From NCBI RefSeq assembly GCF_018131075.1, contig NZ_JAFCLS010000019.1:62001-126000 (forward strand): 64,000 nt of DNA, read 5' to 3'. The DNA is from Bradyrhizobium sp. JYMT SZCCT0428 (lineage in GTDB: Bacteria > Pseudomonadota > Alphaproteobacteria > Rhizobiales > Xanthobacteraceae). A program made the translations under genes and the position numbers. Under the pieces are notes generated by a model. That model worked only from the letters and a program-made list of their open reading frames with translations, was not told the DNA's origin and made no database searches. Each line of letters begins with the position of its first letter. Position 1 is the first letter of the stretch. This document shows, in pieces, positions 1 to 9,218 of this stretch.

Positions 1-407
1 AGGCGCTTCAGATCCGCCGTGGCCTTGTTGCCGTAATTCTCGGCGATGAAGGCTTCCTGGCTCAGCGCCAGCGAGTTCAGGCGCTGGGCCAGCGCCTTGC
101 CGCGGTCGGAGGAGAACATCAGAACCTTGCGCCGGTCGTCGGCATCCTGGACGCGGTAGACGAGGGCGTCCGACACCATCCGGTCGACCATTTTGGTCAG
201 CGTCGGATGGTTGAGCAGCACGGCTTCGGCAAGCTCACCCATCGAGTGGCCCTTGCCGTCAGACAACACCTTCAGGATGCGCCATTGCTCGACCGGCACG
301 CCTTCCTTGCGGAAGCGCGCGTCGAGCTGGCGATTGATCTCCCGGTTCGCCTGCGCAAGCAGGTAGGCGAGATGTTCGGTGATGGGTTTACTGGGCGATT
401 TGGCCAA
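1..407 (-). CDS. MarR-family transcriptional regulator (partial)
   Basis: The reverse strand encodes a winged-helix DNA-binding protein, open to the left edge, so the C-terminus is missing. Visible signatures are the recognition-helix segment HPTLTKMVDRM and the wing motif DDRRKVLMF, both typical of MarR repressors. The preceding QWRILKVLSD and GHSMGELAEAV fit helices 2 and 3. No ATG lies in the right place: the reading frame opens after a stop near 434 and the usable starts are TTG at 407 or ATT at 425, so the exact start is uncertain. It is divergent from the amide-utilisation cluster that begins at 579 and is the obvious candidate regulator; ligand unknown. Confidence 0.85.
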   Translation of the reverse strand, partial: MAKSPSKPITEHLAYLLAQANREINRQLDARFRKEGVPVEQWRILKVLSDGKGHSMGELAEAVLLNHPTLTKMVDRMVSDALVYRVQDADDRRKVLMFSSDRGKALAQRLNSLALSQEAFIAENYGNKATADLKR

Positions 408-479
408 GGCTTTGAACTGCGTAATGGAGTTTTGGATGAATATTTAGCGCTCTTGCTTGAACTCTATGCACGGGAATCG

Positions 480-491
480 TTGAATATTCAA
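480..491. promoter_or_regulatory. Perfect 12-bp palindrome, candidate MarR operator
   Basis: TTGAATATTCAA is its own reverse complement. It lies in the AT-rich gap between the MarR gene and the divergent amide cluster, where a MarR dimer would be expected to bind. A related partial sequence (GAATATTT) lies at 437-444. Function is inferred from position and symmetry only. Confidence 0.5.
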
Positions 492-578
492 TATTTTCCA
501 CTAGGATTTTTGTTGCCGATCACCTTGCCGATGGTAGTCTGATGGCGCCGGACTAAAAGAAGCTGAAAGGAGAGCGAA

Positions 579-1757
579 TTGCTCTCGCTGTCGCAATTAG
601 AAAAGTTCGGCGGGCCGCCGATGCCGCCGGAATTGCTGTTGAAGGGGTTTCCGGGGATGGGGACGGGCACCTCGGAGCCGGCGCTTGGCCCGTTCCGGGC
701 GCCCCGCGACCGCAAGAAATTGCGGATTGCCAATTTTGTCGGGCTGTCCGGTCCGTCCGGAATCTGGGGGCCGGCCTCCATCAACAGTACGCTGCTGGGG
801 ATTTCCGAGATCAACCGCCGCGGCGGCATTCTCGGCCGCGAACTTGAAGTCGCGTTCCATGACACCGGCGGCGATATCGACGACGTGACGCGCACGGCTT
901 CCGACATTGTCGCGGCCGAAGACGCCGATCTCATCATGGGCTCGCATATCAGCGCGGTCAGGGTGGCGCTGCGCAAGGTCGTCGCCGGTCACATTCCCTA
1001 CCTGTACACGCCGGTCTATGAGGGCGGCGAGCGAACGCCGGGCGTGATGGCCATCGGCGAGACGCCGGGGGCGCAATGGCGCCCGTCCATCGAGTGGCTC
1101 GCCAACACCAAACAGGCGACGAACTGGTACCTGATCGGCAGCGACTATGTCTGGCCATGGCTGTCCCACAAGGCGATCAAGAAATACATCGCGGACGCCG
1201 GCGGGCGTGTCGTCGGTGAAGAATTCGTGCCGATCGGCGAGCACAATCACGGCAACCAGCTCGCGCGGATCCGGGCCGCGAAGCCCGATGTCGTTCTGAT
1301 CACGTTGATCGGCGCCGACAGCGTCGTCTTCAACCGTACCTTTGGCGAACAGGGGCTCGGCACCCGAATGCTCCGTCTGGCCGGTGCGATGGACGAGACG
1401 GTGCTGCTCGGGATCGGCGCCGACAATACCGAAAACCTGTTCTGCGCATCCGGCTATTTCATCGACAAGGCCTCGCGCGAGAACGACGCTTTCCGCTGCC
1501 AATACGAAACCTCGTTCGGTCGCCACGCGCCGCCGATCGGCTCGATCGCGCAGTCGAACTACGAAGGCCTGCGGTTTCTCGAGACGGTCGCAGCGCGCGC
1601 AGGATCGTTGGCGAGGAAGCCGCTGCTCTCGGCGGCCGCGAATGTGGACTATCAGGGCGCGCGAGGCACCGTCGGCATTCGCCGCGGCAGCGCCAGGATG
1701 CCGATCTATCTTGCAGCCGCCAACGGGTTGGACTTCAGGCTGATCAAACAGTTCTGA
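579..1757 (+). CDS. AmiC/UrtA-like amide- or urea-binding protein without a signal peptide
   Basis: A 392-residue type I periplasmic-binding-fold protein of the branched-chain/urea/short-chain-amide group. The core starts near residue 47 (KKLRIANFVGLSGPSG), and YLYTPVYEGGE and SDYVWPW are shared with the second binding protein of the cluster (4311). The start is TTG with a strong AAGGAG at 567-572. The N-terminus (MLSLSQLEKFGGPPMPPELL) has neither a hydrophobic signal core nor a Tat motif. It may therefore stay in the cytoplasm and act as a ligand sensor, as Pseudomonas AmiC does for amidase; no AmiR-like partner is seen next to it. First gene of the cluster, 144 nt before the amidase. Family assignment is firm, role inferred. 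Confidence 0.8.
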   Translation: MLSLSQLEKFGGPPMPPELLLKGFPGMGTGTSEPALGPFRAPRDRKKLRIANFVGLSGPSGIWGPASINSTLLGISEINRRGGILGRELEVAFHDTGGDIDDVTRTASDIVAAEDADLIMGSHISAVRVALRKVVAGHIPYLYTPVYEGGERTPGVMAIGETPGAQWRPSIEWLANTKQATNWYLIGSDYVWPWLSHKAIKKYIADAGGRVVGEEFVPIGEHNHGNQLARIRAAKPDVVLITLIGADSVVFNRTFGEQGLGTRMLRLAGAMDETVLLGIGADNTENLFCASGYFIDKASRENDAFRCQYETSFGRHAPPIGSIAQSNYEGLRFLETVAARAGSLARKPLLSAAANVDYQGARGTVGIRRGSARMPIYLAAANGLDFRLIKQF

Positions 1758-1901
1758 CCTCGAACGCGTCACGCTTCGCAAAAGGAGGTGTTGCAAAATA
1801 ATACTTGAAAAGGAAAACATTTCCGTTTCTAGTGATGAGCATGGGGTTGGGGCCCTTCGCAATTTCCTTCGCGAGCCGTCAAAGAAACAGGAGAATCCAT
1901 C

Positions 1902-3416
1902 GTGACAGTAGCGCTTCCTACTCCCGATCAACTGCGCGCAGTTGCCGACCAATGCGGTCTGGCCTTGACCGATGAGGACGTCGCTTCCTTCCGCGGATTA
2001 ATGCAGGGCTCGGTCGATGCCTACAATGCCGTGGGCGCGATGGCCGACGAAGTCCCGATCGTGAAGTACCCGCGGACCCCTGGCTATCGCCCGTCGCCGG
2101 AAGAAAATACGCGCAACGCCTGGTACCGCAAATCAACCGTCAAGGGCGCCGCCAGCGGCAAGCTGAAGGGCAAGGTCGTGGCGCTGAAGGACAACATCAT
2201 GCTGGCCGGCGTGCCCATGATGAACGGCTCCGCGACGCTCGAAGGCTATGTGCCGGATTTCGACGCCACCATCGTCACGCGCATGCTCGATGCCGGCGCG
2301 GAGATTGCCGGCAAGGTGCATTGCGAATCGTTCTGCATCTCCGGCGGCAGCCATACCAATTCGACCGGCCCGGTGCATAACCCGCACAAGATGGGCTATT
2401 CCGCCGGCGGATCGTCGTCCGGCAGCGCGGTCGTGGTCGCGCTCGGCGAAGTCGACATGGCGATCGGCGGCGACCAGGGCGGATCGATCCGGATGCCGTC
2501 GTCCTTCAGCGGCACCTACGGCATGAAGCCGACCTGGGGCCTCGTGCCCTATACCGGCATCATGCCGATCGAAATCTTCGTCGATCACACCGGACCGATG
2601 ACCGCCAACGTCGCGGATAATGCCTTGCTGCTCGAAGTGATCGCCGGTGACGACGGCTATGATCCCCGGATCAAGTCGCCCGAGGTGAAGGACTACACCA
2701 AGGCGCTGGGCGCCGGCATCAAGGGCATGAAGATCGCCATCGTCAAGGAAGGTTTTGAGCAGGCCGGCGCCGAAGCCGACGTCAACAGGAGCGTGATGGA
2801 AGCGGCGAAGCGGCTGGCGAGCCTCGGCGCGACAGTCGAACAGGTTTCAATCCCGATGCACATGGTGGCACCGGCGGTCTGGACGCCGATCGGCGCCGAA
2901 GGTATCGCCCAGACCATGATGTTCGGCGACGGCTATGGTCTCAGCCGTGCCGATCTGTACTCGACGTCGCTGATGGATTTCCATCGCGGCTGGCGCGGGC
3001 AGGCGGACTCGCTGTCGGAAACGACCAAACTGTTCCTGATGCTTGGCGTCTACATCAACAATAATTTCGGGCCGCGCTACTACGGCAAATCCGTCAACAT
3101 CTCGCGGCGCATCACCGCCGCCTATGACAAGGTGCTGGCGAACTACGATCTGCTGTTGATGCCGACCACCCCAATGAAGGCGACGCCGCTGCCGGCGCCC
3201 GGAGCCTCCCGGGAGGAGGTGTGCCAGCGCGCCTTCGAGATGATCACCAACACCGCGCCGTTCGACATCACGCACCACCCGGCGATGTCGATGCCCTGCG
3301 GCATGGTCGACGGACTTCCGGTCGGGCTGATGCTGGTCGGCCGGCATTTCGATGAAATGACCATCTATCGCGCGGCGCACGCCTTCGAGCAGGCGGCAGA
3401 CTGGAAGAAAATGTAA
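1902..3416 (+). CDS. Amidase (amidase-signature family)
   Basis: A 504-residue serine hydrolase that converts amides to the acid and ammonia. The Ser-cisSer-Lys triad is visible: Lys96 in VALKDN, the cis-Ser at 171 in the GGSSSGSA loop, and nucleophile Ser195 in GGDQGGSIRMPSS. Length and the GGDQGGSIR motif fit the amidases that accompany nitrile hydratases and act on short or arylaliphatic amides. GTG start with AGGAG about 9 nt upstream. It lies between one binding protein and a complete Liv-type transporter, so the transporter probably imports its substrate (amide, urea-like or formamide-like). No nitrile hydratase genes are in the window. Cytoplasmic: no signal peptide. Confidence 0.92.
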   Translation: MTVALPTPDQLRAVADQCGLALTDEDVASFRGLMQGSVDAYNAVGAMADEVPIVKYPRTPGYRPSPEENTRNAWYRKSTVKGAASGKLKGKVVALKDNIMLAGVPMMNGSATLEGYVPDFDATIVTRMLDAGAEIAGKVHCESFCISGGSHTNSTGPVHNPHKMGYSAGGSSSGSAVVVALGEVDMAIGGDQGGSIRMPSSFSGTYGMKPTWGLVPYTGIMPIEIFVDHTGPMTANVADNALLLEVIAGDDGYDPRIKSPEVKDYTKALGAGIKGMKIAIVKEGFEQAGAEADVNRSVMEAAKRLASLGATVEQVSIPMHMVAPAVWTPIGAEGIAQTMMFGDGYGLSRADLYSTSLMDFHRGWRGQADSLSETTKLFLMLGVYINNNFGPRYYGKSVNISRRITAAYDKVLANYDLLLMPTTPMKATPLPAPGASREEVCQRAFEMITNTAPFDITHHPAMSMPCGMVDGLPVGLMLVGRHFDEMTIYRAAHAFEQAADWKKM

Positions 3417-3449
3417 GCAGCCGAACCTGCAAACGCTGCTGGATGCCAA

Positions 3450-4307
3450 ATGGATAATCTGTTCGTCGCACTGTTCGAGATCCTGAGTTTTGGCGCGATC
3501 GTCGTTCTGGTCGTGCTGGGGCTCGGGATCATCGCCAGCATGATGGGCATTTTCAACTTCGCGCAGGGCGAGTTCGTCCTGCTCGGCGCCTACGTCACCT
3601 ATATCGTGCACAGCGCCGGCGCGCCGGTCTGGGTCGGAATGGCCGCCGCACCGTTTGCCGTCGGTGCACTGGGATTTGTGCTGGAGCGGAGCATCGTCCG
3701 GCGATTTTACGCCGCACCGATCGTGGCGATGCTGGGCACCTACGCGCTCGGGCTCATCATCCGCGAAATCGTCCGCGGCCTGATCGGCGGGCTGTATCTG
3801 TCGGTCCCGGAGCCGCTCGGCGGCTCGGTCAATATCGGGACCATGCACTTTTCGAGCTGGCGGCTGGTCATCATCCTGATCACGGCGCTGGTGATGATCG
3901 GCAGCTACCTGCTGCTGGCGCGCACCGCCTTCGGGTTGCGCATCCGGGCGTCGCTGGAAAACCCAGCGCTGGCCCGCGCCTCCGGTATTTCGACCAATGC
4001 GATCTATGGCGCCACCTTTGCGTTCGGCGCTGCGCTTGCAGGCCTTGCGGGGGCGCTGATCGTGCCGGTGTTCTCGCTGTTCGCCGATCTCGGCCTGCGC
4101 TTCCTGATCCAGGGTTTTGTCGCCGTCATGGTCGGCGGGGTCGGCTCGTTCGCGGGACCCGTCGCGGGCGCCGGCGTGATCGGCACGCTCGCCGCGGCAC
4201 TGCCCTGGATCATTCCGCCCGTGATCGCCGACGTCCTCGTGTTCGTACTCGCCATCATCTTCATCAAGTTTCGGCCGCAAGGCCTGATTTCAGGAAAAGG
4301 GGTCTAG
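3450..4307 (+). CDS. Branched-chain-type ABC transporter permease (LivH/UrtB-like)
   Basis: A 285-residue integral inner-membrane protein of about eight hydrophobic segments, with the LivH landmarks IFNFAQGEFVLLGAY near the N-terminus and GGVGSFAGPVAGA near the C-terminus. It forms the translocation pore with the LivM-like protein at 5608. It follows the amidase by 33 nt and precedes the Tat-exported binding protein by 3 nt, so it is translated from the same transcript. The substrate is inferred from the amidase and the UrtA/AmiC-like binding proteins to be a small amide or urea-like compound. Confidence 0.92.
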   Translation: MDNLFVALFEILSFGAIVVLVVLGLGIIASMMGIFNFAQGEFVLLGAYVTYIVHSAGAPVWVGMAAAPFAVGALGFVLERSIVRRFYAAPIVAMLGTYALGLIIREIVRGLIGGLYLSVPEPLGGSVNIGTMHFSSWRLVIILITALVMIGSYLLLARTAFGLRIRASLENPALARASGISTNAIYGATFAFGAALAGLAGALIVPVFSLFADLGLRFLIQGFVAVMVGGVGSFAGPVAGAGVIGTLAAALPWIIPPVIADVLVFVLAIIFIKFRPQGLISGKGV

Positions 4308-4310
4308 TCC

Positions 4311-5531
4311 ATGTCCAGCGATCGCAGCCAACTCAACCGCAGGCGGTTTCTCTCCAACTTCGCCTTTGCCAGCACTGCCATTGCCACCGGCGTCGGCAGC
4401 TGGGTTATTCGCCCCGACTGGGCCAACGCCGCGGGCCCCCCGATCAAGGTCGGCATTGCGACCGATTTGACCGGTCCGATCGGTTACGCCGGCAACGCGG
4501 ATGCGAACGTCGCCAAAATGGTGGTCAAGGAAATCAACGATTCCGGCGGCTTGCTCGGCCGGCCGCTGGAACTGTTTATCGAGGACACCGCGTCGAATGA
4601 ATCGGTCGCGGTCGGCAACGTCCGCAAACTGATCCAGCGCGACAAGGTCGATCTGGTGCTTGGCGGCATCACCAGCTCGATGCGCAACGCCATCAAGGAC
4701 GTCATCGTCGCGCGCGGCAAGACGCTCTACATCTACCCGCAGCTCTATGAGGGCAAGGAATGCACGCCCTATCTGTTCTGCACCGGCCCGACGCCGGCGC
4801 AGCAGTGCGACGAATTCATTCCCTGGCTGATCAAGAACGGCGGCAAGCGGTTCGCGCTGCCGAGCGCCAACTATGTCTGGCCGCACACCCTGAACGTCTA
4901 TGCCCGCAAGGTGATCGAGGCCAATGGCGGCGAGGTGGTCTTCGAAGAGTATTACCCGCTCGACCAGATCGACTTCAGCGCCACGGTGAACCGGGTCATC
5001 TCCAACAAGGTCGACGTGGTGTTCAACACCGTGATTCCGCCGGGGGTCGGGCCGTTCTTCAAGCAGCTGTACGAGGCAGGATTCCTCAAGAACGGCGGCC
5101 GGCTGAGTTGCGTCTACTACGACGAGAACACGCTCAACATCAACCAGGCGGCCGAGATCGAAGGCCTTGCGAGCTGCCTCGACTACTTCAAGGCGCTCAC
5201 GCCGGAAGATCCGTTCAGCGCCAAGCTTCATGCGACCTACGAAAAGCAGTTCCCGGGCACCTTTCTGTTCGCCGCGGGCAGTGCCGCGACCGGGACCTAT
5301 CGTGGCCTCAAATTGTGGGAGGCGGCGGTCAAGGAGGCCGGCAAGATCGATCGCGACGGGGTCGCGGCGGCACTGGACCATGCCAAGATCGCCGAAGGTC
5401 CCGGCGGACCCGCCGAAATGGTTCCCGGCAAGCGGCATTGCAAGATGAAGATGTACACGGCGGTTGCCAAGGGCGGCAATTATGAGATCGTCGCGCGTAG
5501 CGCCGGCCTCGTCGATCCCAAGGAATGCTAA
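4311..5531 (+). CDS. Tat-exported ABC substrate-binding protein (urea/amide family)
   Basis: A 406-residue periplasmic binding protein. The N-terminus carries a twin-arginine signal (NRRRFLSN, then a hydrophobic stretch ending about residue 40 in ANAA). The mature domain starts IKVGIATDLTGPIGYAG. It shares the UrtA/FmdD/AmiC landmarks YIYPQLYEGKE and SANYVWPHT with the signal-less homologue at 579. It follows the permease with only 3 nt between. This is presumably the true transport receptor of the system, with the 579 protein doing something else. Confidence 0.92.
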   Translation: MSSDRSQLNRRRFLSNFAFASTAIATGVGSWVIRPDWANAAGPPIKVGIATDLTGPIGYAGNADANVAKMVVKEINDSGGLLGRPLELFIEDTASNESVAVGNVRKLIQRDKVDLVLGGITSSMRNAIKDVIVARGKTLYIYPQLYEGKECTPYLFCTGPTPAQQCDEFIPWLIKNGGKRFALPSANYVWPHTLNVYARKVIEANGGEVVFEEYYPLDQIDFSATVNRVISNKVDVVFNTVIPPGVGPFFKQLYEAGFLKNGGRLSCVYYDENTLNINQAAEIEGLASCLDYFKALTPEDPFSAKLHATYEKQFPGTFLFAAGSAATGTYRGLKLWEAAVKEAGKIDRDGVAAALDHAKIAEGPGGPAEMVPGKRHCKMKMYTAVAKGGNYEIVARSAGLVDPKEC

Positions 5532-5607
5532 TGCCAAAGCTAACATTGAGCATCGCGCGGCGGCCGCAAGCCGCCGCCAAGTCAGGAGCAGGTTTGCTGG
5601 ACTTTTG

Positions 5608-6657
5608 ATGACAGAAACGACACCGACGACGTCGCTGCCGCTTCCCCTTCGGGTCGGCCGCCAGCGCCGATGGCAAGTGCTGCCGATCATTGAAATCGTG
5701 GTGCTGGCGATCGCCGTGCTGCTGCCATTCGTCCTCAAGGACTATCTGACGATCTACGCCACGCGGGTCCTGATCCTGTGCCTGTTTGCGCTCTCGTTCG
5801 ATCTGGTGTGGGGCTACGCCGGCATCATGAGCTTCGGGCAGGCCGTGTTCTTCGGCACCGCCGGGTATGGCGTGGCGCTGATCGCGCGGGATCTCGGCGT
5901 GACATCTATCCTGCTCGTGCTGCCGGCCGGGCTTTTGATCGGTTTTGCCTTTGCGCTGCTGCTCGGCGGGTTTCTGCTGCTCGGACGTCATCCATCCAGC
6001 GTGATCTTTGTTTCATTGGGCACGCTGACCGGCTCCTACGCGGCCGACCGCGTGGCGCGGGGCTGGTATTATCTCGGCGGCCAGAACGGCATTCCCTCGA
6101 TCCCGCCGATGAGCCTCGGCAGCTACGACATCACCGAAGGACCGGTCTATTACTACCTGACGCTCGGTATTCTCCTGGCGGTCTATTTGCTGTGCCGTTT
6201 TCTGGTGCGATCGCAATTCGGTCTGGCGCTCGCCGGTCTGCGCGAGAACGAGCAGCGGATCGCCTTCTTCGGCTACCAGGTGCAGCGCCTCAAGGCGATC
6301 ATCTTTTCCTTTGCCGGCGCCGTCGCGGGCCTCGCGGGCAGTCTGTATGCGTTCCACGAAGGGTTCGTCTGGCCCAACATGCTGGGCGTGGTGATCTCGA
6401 CGCAGGTGGTGCTCTACGTGCTTTTCGGTGGCTCCGGTACGCTGATCGGCGCGGTGATCGGCACGGTCGCGATCGAGGCGGTCAGTTTCTGGCTGTCGAA
6501 CTCCTATCAGGATATCTGGCCGATCATCCTCGGCGTCTTGCTGCTGCTGGTCATCCTGTTTCGCCCCGCGGGCCTCATCAGCCTGATCCTGAGTGAGCGC
6601 GAGCGTGTCGGCAATTTCGGCCGGCTGCCGGAGGAGGGCGATCGTGGCTCTTCTTGA
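5608..6657 (+). CDS. Branched-chain-type ABC transporter permease (LivM/UrtC-like)
   Basis: A 349-residue membrane protein with about nine hydrophobic segments and the LivM motif WGYAGIMSFGQAVFFG. The chosen start is ATG 5608 (MTETTPTTSL). The open frame extends upstream to 5464, but that part overlaps the end of the binding-protein gene and is not LivM-like. Its C-terminus (ILFRPAGLISLIL) is typical. The last 14 nt overlap the ATPase gene at 6644, which suggests translational coupling. Partner of the LivH-like permease. Confidence 0.92.
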   Translation: MTETTPTTSLPLPLRVGRQRRWQVLPIIEIVVLAIAVLLPFVLKDYLTIYATRVLILCLFALSFDLVWGYAGIMSFGQAVFFGTAGYGVALIARDLGVTSILLVLPAGLLIGFAFALLLGGFLLLGRHPSSVIFVSLGTLTGSYAADRVARGWYYLGGQNGIPSIPPMSLGSYDITEGPVYYYLTLGILLAVYLLCRFLVRSQFGLALAGLRENEQRIAFFGYQVQRLKAIIFSFAGAVAGLAGSLYAFHEGFVWPNMLGVVISTQVVLYVLFGGSGTLIGAVIGTVAIEAVSFWLSNSYQDIWPIILGVLLLLVILFRPAGLISLILSERERVGNFGRLPEEGDRGSS

Positions 6658-7378
6658 AGCGCGCGGCCTGATCAAGATTTTCGGCAAGCTGACGGCGCTG
6701 AACGGCGCCGATCTCACGGTGGCCGAAAACGAATTCCACGGCCTGATCGGACCCAATGGTTCGGGCAAGAGCACGCTGATGAAATGCGTCGCCGGCGCGG
6801 AGATCCCGACTTCGGGCACGGTGACGTTCGGCGGCCGCGACATCTCGCAGGCGTCGCCGGCGGAGCGGGCGCGCGCCGGCATGAGTTTGAAGTTCCAGAT
6901 CACCAGCGTGCTGCCGGCATTGACGCTGTATGACAACATCCTGCTGGCGCTGCAGGCGCAGTGCTCGCTTCCCAGCCTGGTGTTTTCGCGTACCCGCGGC
7001 GTGCTGCACGATCGCGCCATGGCCATGCTCGAGCAGTTCCGTCTGGTCGATCGCGCGGCGGAACCGGCGTCCGCGCTGTCGCATGGCCAGCAGCAATGGC
7101 TCGAGATCGCGATGGCGCTGGCGCCCGAGCCGAAGCTGCTGCTGCTCGACGAGCCGACCGGCGGCATGAGCCTCGAGGAACGCCGCGTTACCGGCGAGCT
7201 CTTGCAGCCGATCAAGAAGAAATGCTCCCTCGTCATCGTCGAGCACGACCTCGATTTTATCAGGGACATCTGCGACCGCTTGACCGTGCTCGATCAGGGC
7301 AGCGTGCTCGATTGCGGATCGGTTGCGCATATCCAGTCGAGCGCCCGGGTTCAGGAGGTCTATCTTCGCCGTGCCTGA
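6644..7378 (+). CDS. ABC transporter ATPase (LivG/UrtD-like)
   Basis: A 244-residue nucleotide-binding subunit. Walker A is GPNGSGKST (about residues 36-44) and Walker B is LLLLDEPTGGMS. The signature loop reads LSHGQQQWLEIAMALA, the variant known from UrtD of urea transporters rather than the usual LSGGQ, which supports a urea- or amide-type substrate. GTG start at 6644 behind GAGGAGGG (6631-6638), overlapping the permease by 14 nt. Acts at the cytoplasmic face of the LivH/LivM pair. Confidence 0.92.
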   Translation: MALLEARGLIKIFGKLTALNGADLTVAENEFHGLIGPNGSGKSTLMKCVAGAEIPTSGTVTFGGRDISQASPAERARAGMSLKFQITSVLPALTLYDNILLALQAQCSLPSLVFSRTRGVLHDRAMAMLEQFRLVDRAAEPASALSHGQQQWLEIAMALAPEPKLLLLDEPTGGMSLEERRVTGELLQPIKKKCSLVIVEHDLDFIRDICDRLTVLDQGSVLDCGSVAHIQSSARVQEVYLRRA

Positions 7379-8075
7379 CCAGGACAGATACCTCAATATC
7401 CAGAGCGTCGACGCCGGCTATGGCCGCAGCCAGGTGCTGTTCGGCGTCAGCATGGCCGTGCCGTGGCGCGGCGGCGTCGCCATTCTCGGCCGCAACGGCG
7501 CCGGCAAGACCACGCTGATGAAGGCGATCGTCGGCGAGTTGCCGTTGCTCGGCGGCGCCGTCAGCCTCGATGGCCGCAGCGTCGGCGCGCTGCCGACCGA
7601 GCAGCGCATTCGCCTCGGCGTCGGCTACGTCCCGCAGGAGCACTCGGTGTTCGGCAGGCTTTCGGTGCGCGACAATCTTGCCGTCGGCGCATTGACCAAC
7701 CGCGACAGCCAGGCCGTCAACCGCGTGCTGGAGATTTTCCCAAAACTCGGCCAGCGGATGGATCAGGTCGCCGGCACATTGTCCGGCGGCGAACGCAAGA
7801 TGCTGGCGATCGGGCGCGCGCTGTTGTCCAACCCGCGGGTGTTGTTGCTGGACGAGCCGACCGAAGGCGTCTGGATCGGCGTGATCGAGGAAATCACCGA
7901 GCGCCTGATCCTGCTCGCCAAAGATATCGCCATCGTCATCGTCGAGCAGCATCTCGATCTCGCGCTTCGCGTCGCGGACCGCGCCTTCGTGCTCGACCGC
8001 GGTCGGGTCGCGCTATCAGGATCGGCGCAGCAAGTCCGCGACGATCCAAGGCTGCTGCAGTATCTGGCGCCTTAG
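7371..8075 (+). CDS. ABC transporter ATPase (LivF/UrtE-like)
   Basis: A 234-residue second ATPase of the transporter: Walker A GRNGAGKTT, signature LSGGERKMLAIGRALL, Walker B LLLDEPTEGVW. GTG start at 7371 preceded by AGGAGGT (7352-7358) and overlapping the end of the LivG-like gene by 8 nt. Last gene of the cluster. It is followed by an imperfect palindromic repeat that could end or stabilise the transcript. Confidence 0.92.
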   Translation: MPDQDRYLNIQSVDAGYGRSQVLFGVSMAVPWRGGVAILGRNGAGKTTLMKAIVGELPLLGGAVSLDGRSVGALPTEQRIRLGVGYVPQEHSVFGRLSVRDNLAVGALTNRDSQAVNRVLEIFPKLGQRMDQVAGTLSGGERKMLAIGRALLSNPRVLLLDEPTEGVWIGVIEEITERLILLAKDIAIVIVEQHLDLALRVADRAFVLDRGRVALSGSAQQVRDDPRLLQYLAP

Positions 8076-8102
8076 GGTGTGATGCGGGTTAATCCAGCGT
8101 GC

Positions 8103-8213
8103 CCCGTCATCCTGAGGTGCGCGCTCTTGCGCGCCTCGAAGGATGAATCGGCCACAGTCGGGCCGTCGTCCTTCGAGGCTCGCCGAAGAGGCTCGCACCT
8201 CAGGATGACGGGG
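8103..8213. repeat. Imperfect palindromic intergenic repeat
   Basis: The outer arms CCCGTCATCCTGAGGTGCG and CGCACCTCAGGATGACGGG pair perfectly. Inside them a second pair of arms (CCTCGAAGGATGA / TCCTTCGAGG) can also pair, giving a long two-tier hairpin. It sits between two converging genes, which is the usual place for REP-like elements in this group. Confidence 0.85.
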
Positions 8214-8258
8214 AAAGTGCGGTGGCTCCGCCAATCTATTTTCATTATCAACTATCCC

Positions 8259-9057
8259 TCAAGACGCCTGCGCCTGCGCTTCCCGTCGCTCGAAGGTCAT
8301 CGCCTGCAGCACTTCGGCGAACGCGCCTTTGCGGTCGCTGAGCGTCGCCATGGTCAGCCCCGCGCCATTGGCGCCGGCGCGGGTGCGCGAGCGGATCAGG
8401 ATCCATTCGCCCTCGGGCGGGCGGAAGAAATACAGGCTAATCTCTGGATTGATGAACGTCCATTCGCGCATGTCGACGATCTGCCCGACGCCTGAGGCAA
8501 AGTCCGCGGCCTGCACCGCCTGCAGCAGCGGGGTGTTGGTCTCGCCTTCGACCATGGGTACGTCGAGCCTCATCCATGCTGCCGCGGGTCCCGGCTTCTC
8601 CAGCGCGCCTTCAATGAGGCGCACGGACACGTTCTGGAAATAGCGGCTCCATTTCTGCGCAAACGCCGGCGGCGGTGTGCCTTGCTCCGGCGGTGCATCG
8701 CTGGCCGAATTTTTGGAGGAAAGGATCGGCCGGCGACTCGCTGCCCTGCGCCGTCAAGAGCGCCGTGCAGCGGCCGATTTCGCTCTCGCCGTCCGTCAGC
8801 CGCACCTGGATGGTCTTGGCCTTGCGGCCGTCGCGCAACATCTCGGTCTCCAGGCCGAAGGCGCGCAAGCCCGCCGGCCGCCACAAATCGAAGGTGAGGC
8901 GGCGCACGGCGAATCCGGATGCATTGGTCAGCCGCTCGATCTCGCGCGTCATCAGCGCGGTGGTCGCGCTGCCCTGCAGCATATCGGGCGACCACGGCCC
9001 GCCGGCGTGTTCGGTGGCGCGAAAGAGGGGGCCTTCCGGCTTGAAAATGGCGGTCAT
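8259..9057 (-). pseudogene. Acyl-CoA thioesterase-like gene broken by a one-base frameshift
   Basis: Two reverse-strand frames together give one thioesterase-like (TesB/4HBT_3 type) protein of about 265 residues. The N-terminal part (from 9057, MTAIFKPEGPLFRATEHAGG) is intact to ESPAD. The frame then fails at the run GGAAAGG (plus strand 8718-8724). Removing one base there restores a continuous frame through APPEQGTPPPAFAQKWSRYF into the C-terminal part, which is open to 8259. As written, the first frame ends in an unrelated tail. Either a recent inactivating mutation or a sequencing error in a short homopolymer. Product: probably a cytoplasmic hotdog-fold thioesterase. Confidence 0.8.
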
Positions 9058-9218
9058 ATCGGGCTCCGCGGTTAAATCCTTGCCCGATTTCTACGAAGAC
9101 CCGCCCGCGGCCACAATAACCGCGGAGGTTATGTAATGGCGGCATGCGGCCCGGGCCCTTGTCCCGGGCCTCAATCGGCTTACTTTCCCGCCATCATTTG
9201 AAGCCCGAGGACGCGCCC

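Noticed and set aside
1758..1901. Possible AmiR/ANTAR leader antiterminator before the amidase
   Set aside because: No paired stem-loops with a U-run could be found in this 144-nt gap.
597..1952. Long reverse-strand open frame opposite the binding-protein gene
   Set aside because: Arg/Asp-rich antisense shadow of a high-GC gene, overlapping a strongly supported forward gene.
2847..4280. Reverse-strand frame of 477 codons opposite amidase/LivH
   Set aside because: Composition (His/Arg/Asp/Gln-rich) is typical of antisense frames; the forward genes have full family motifs.
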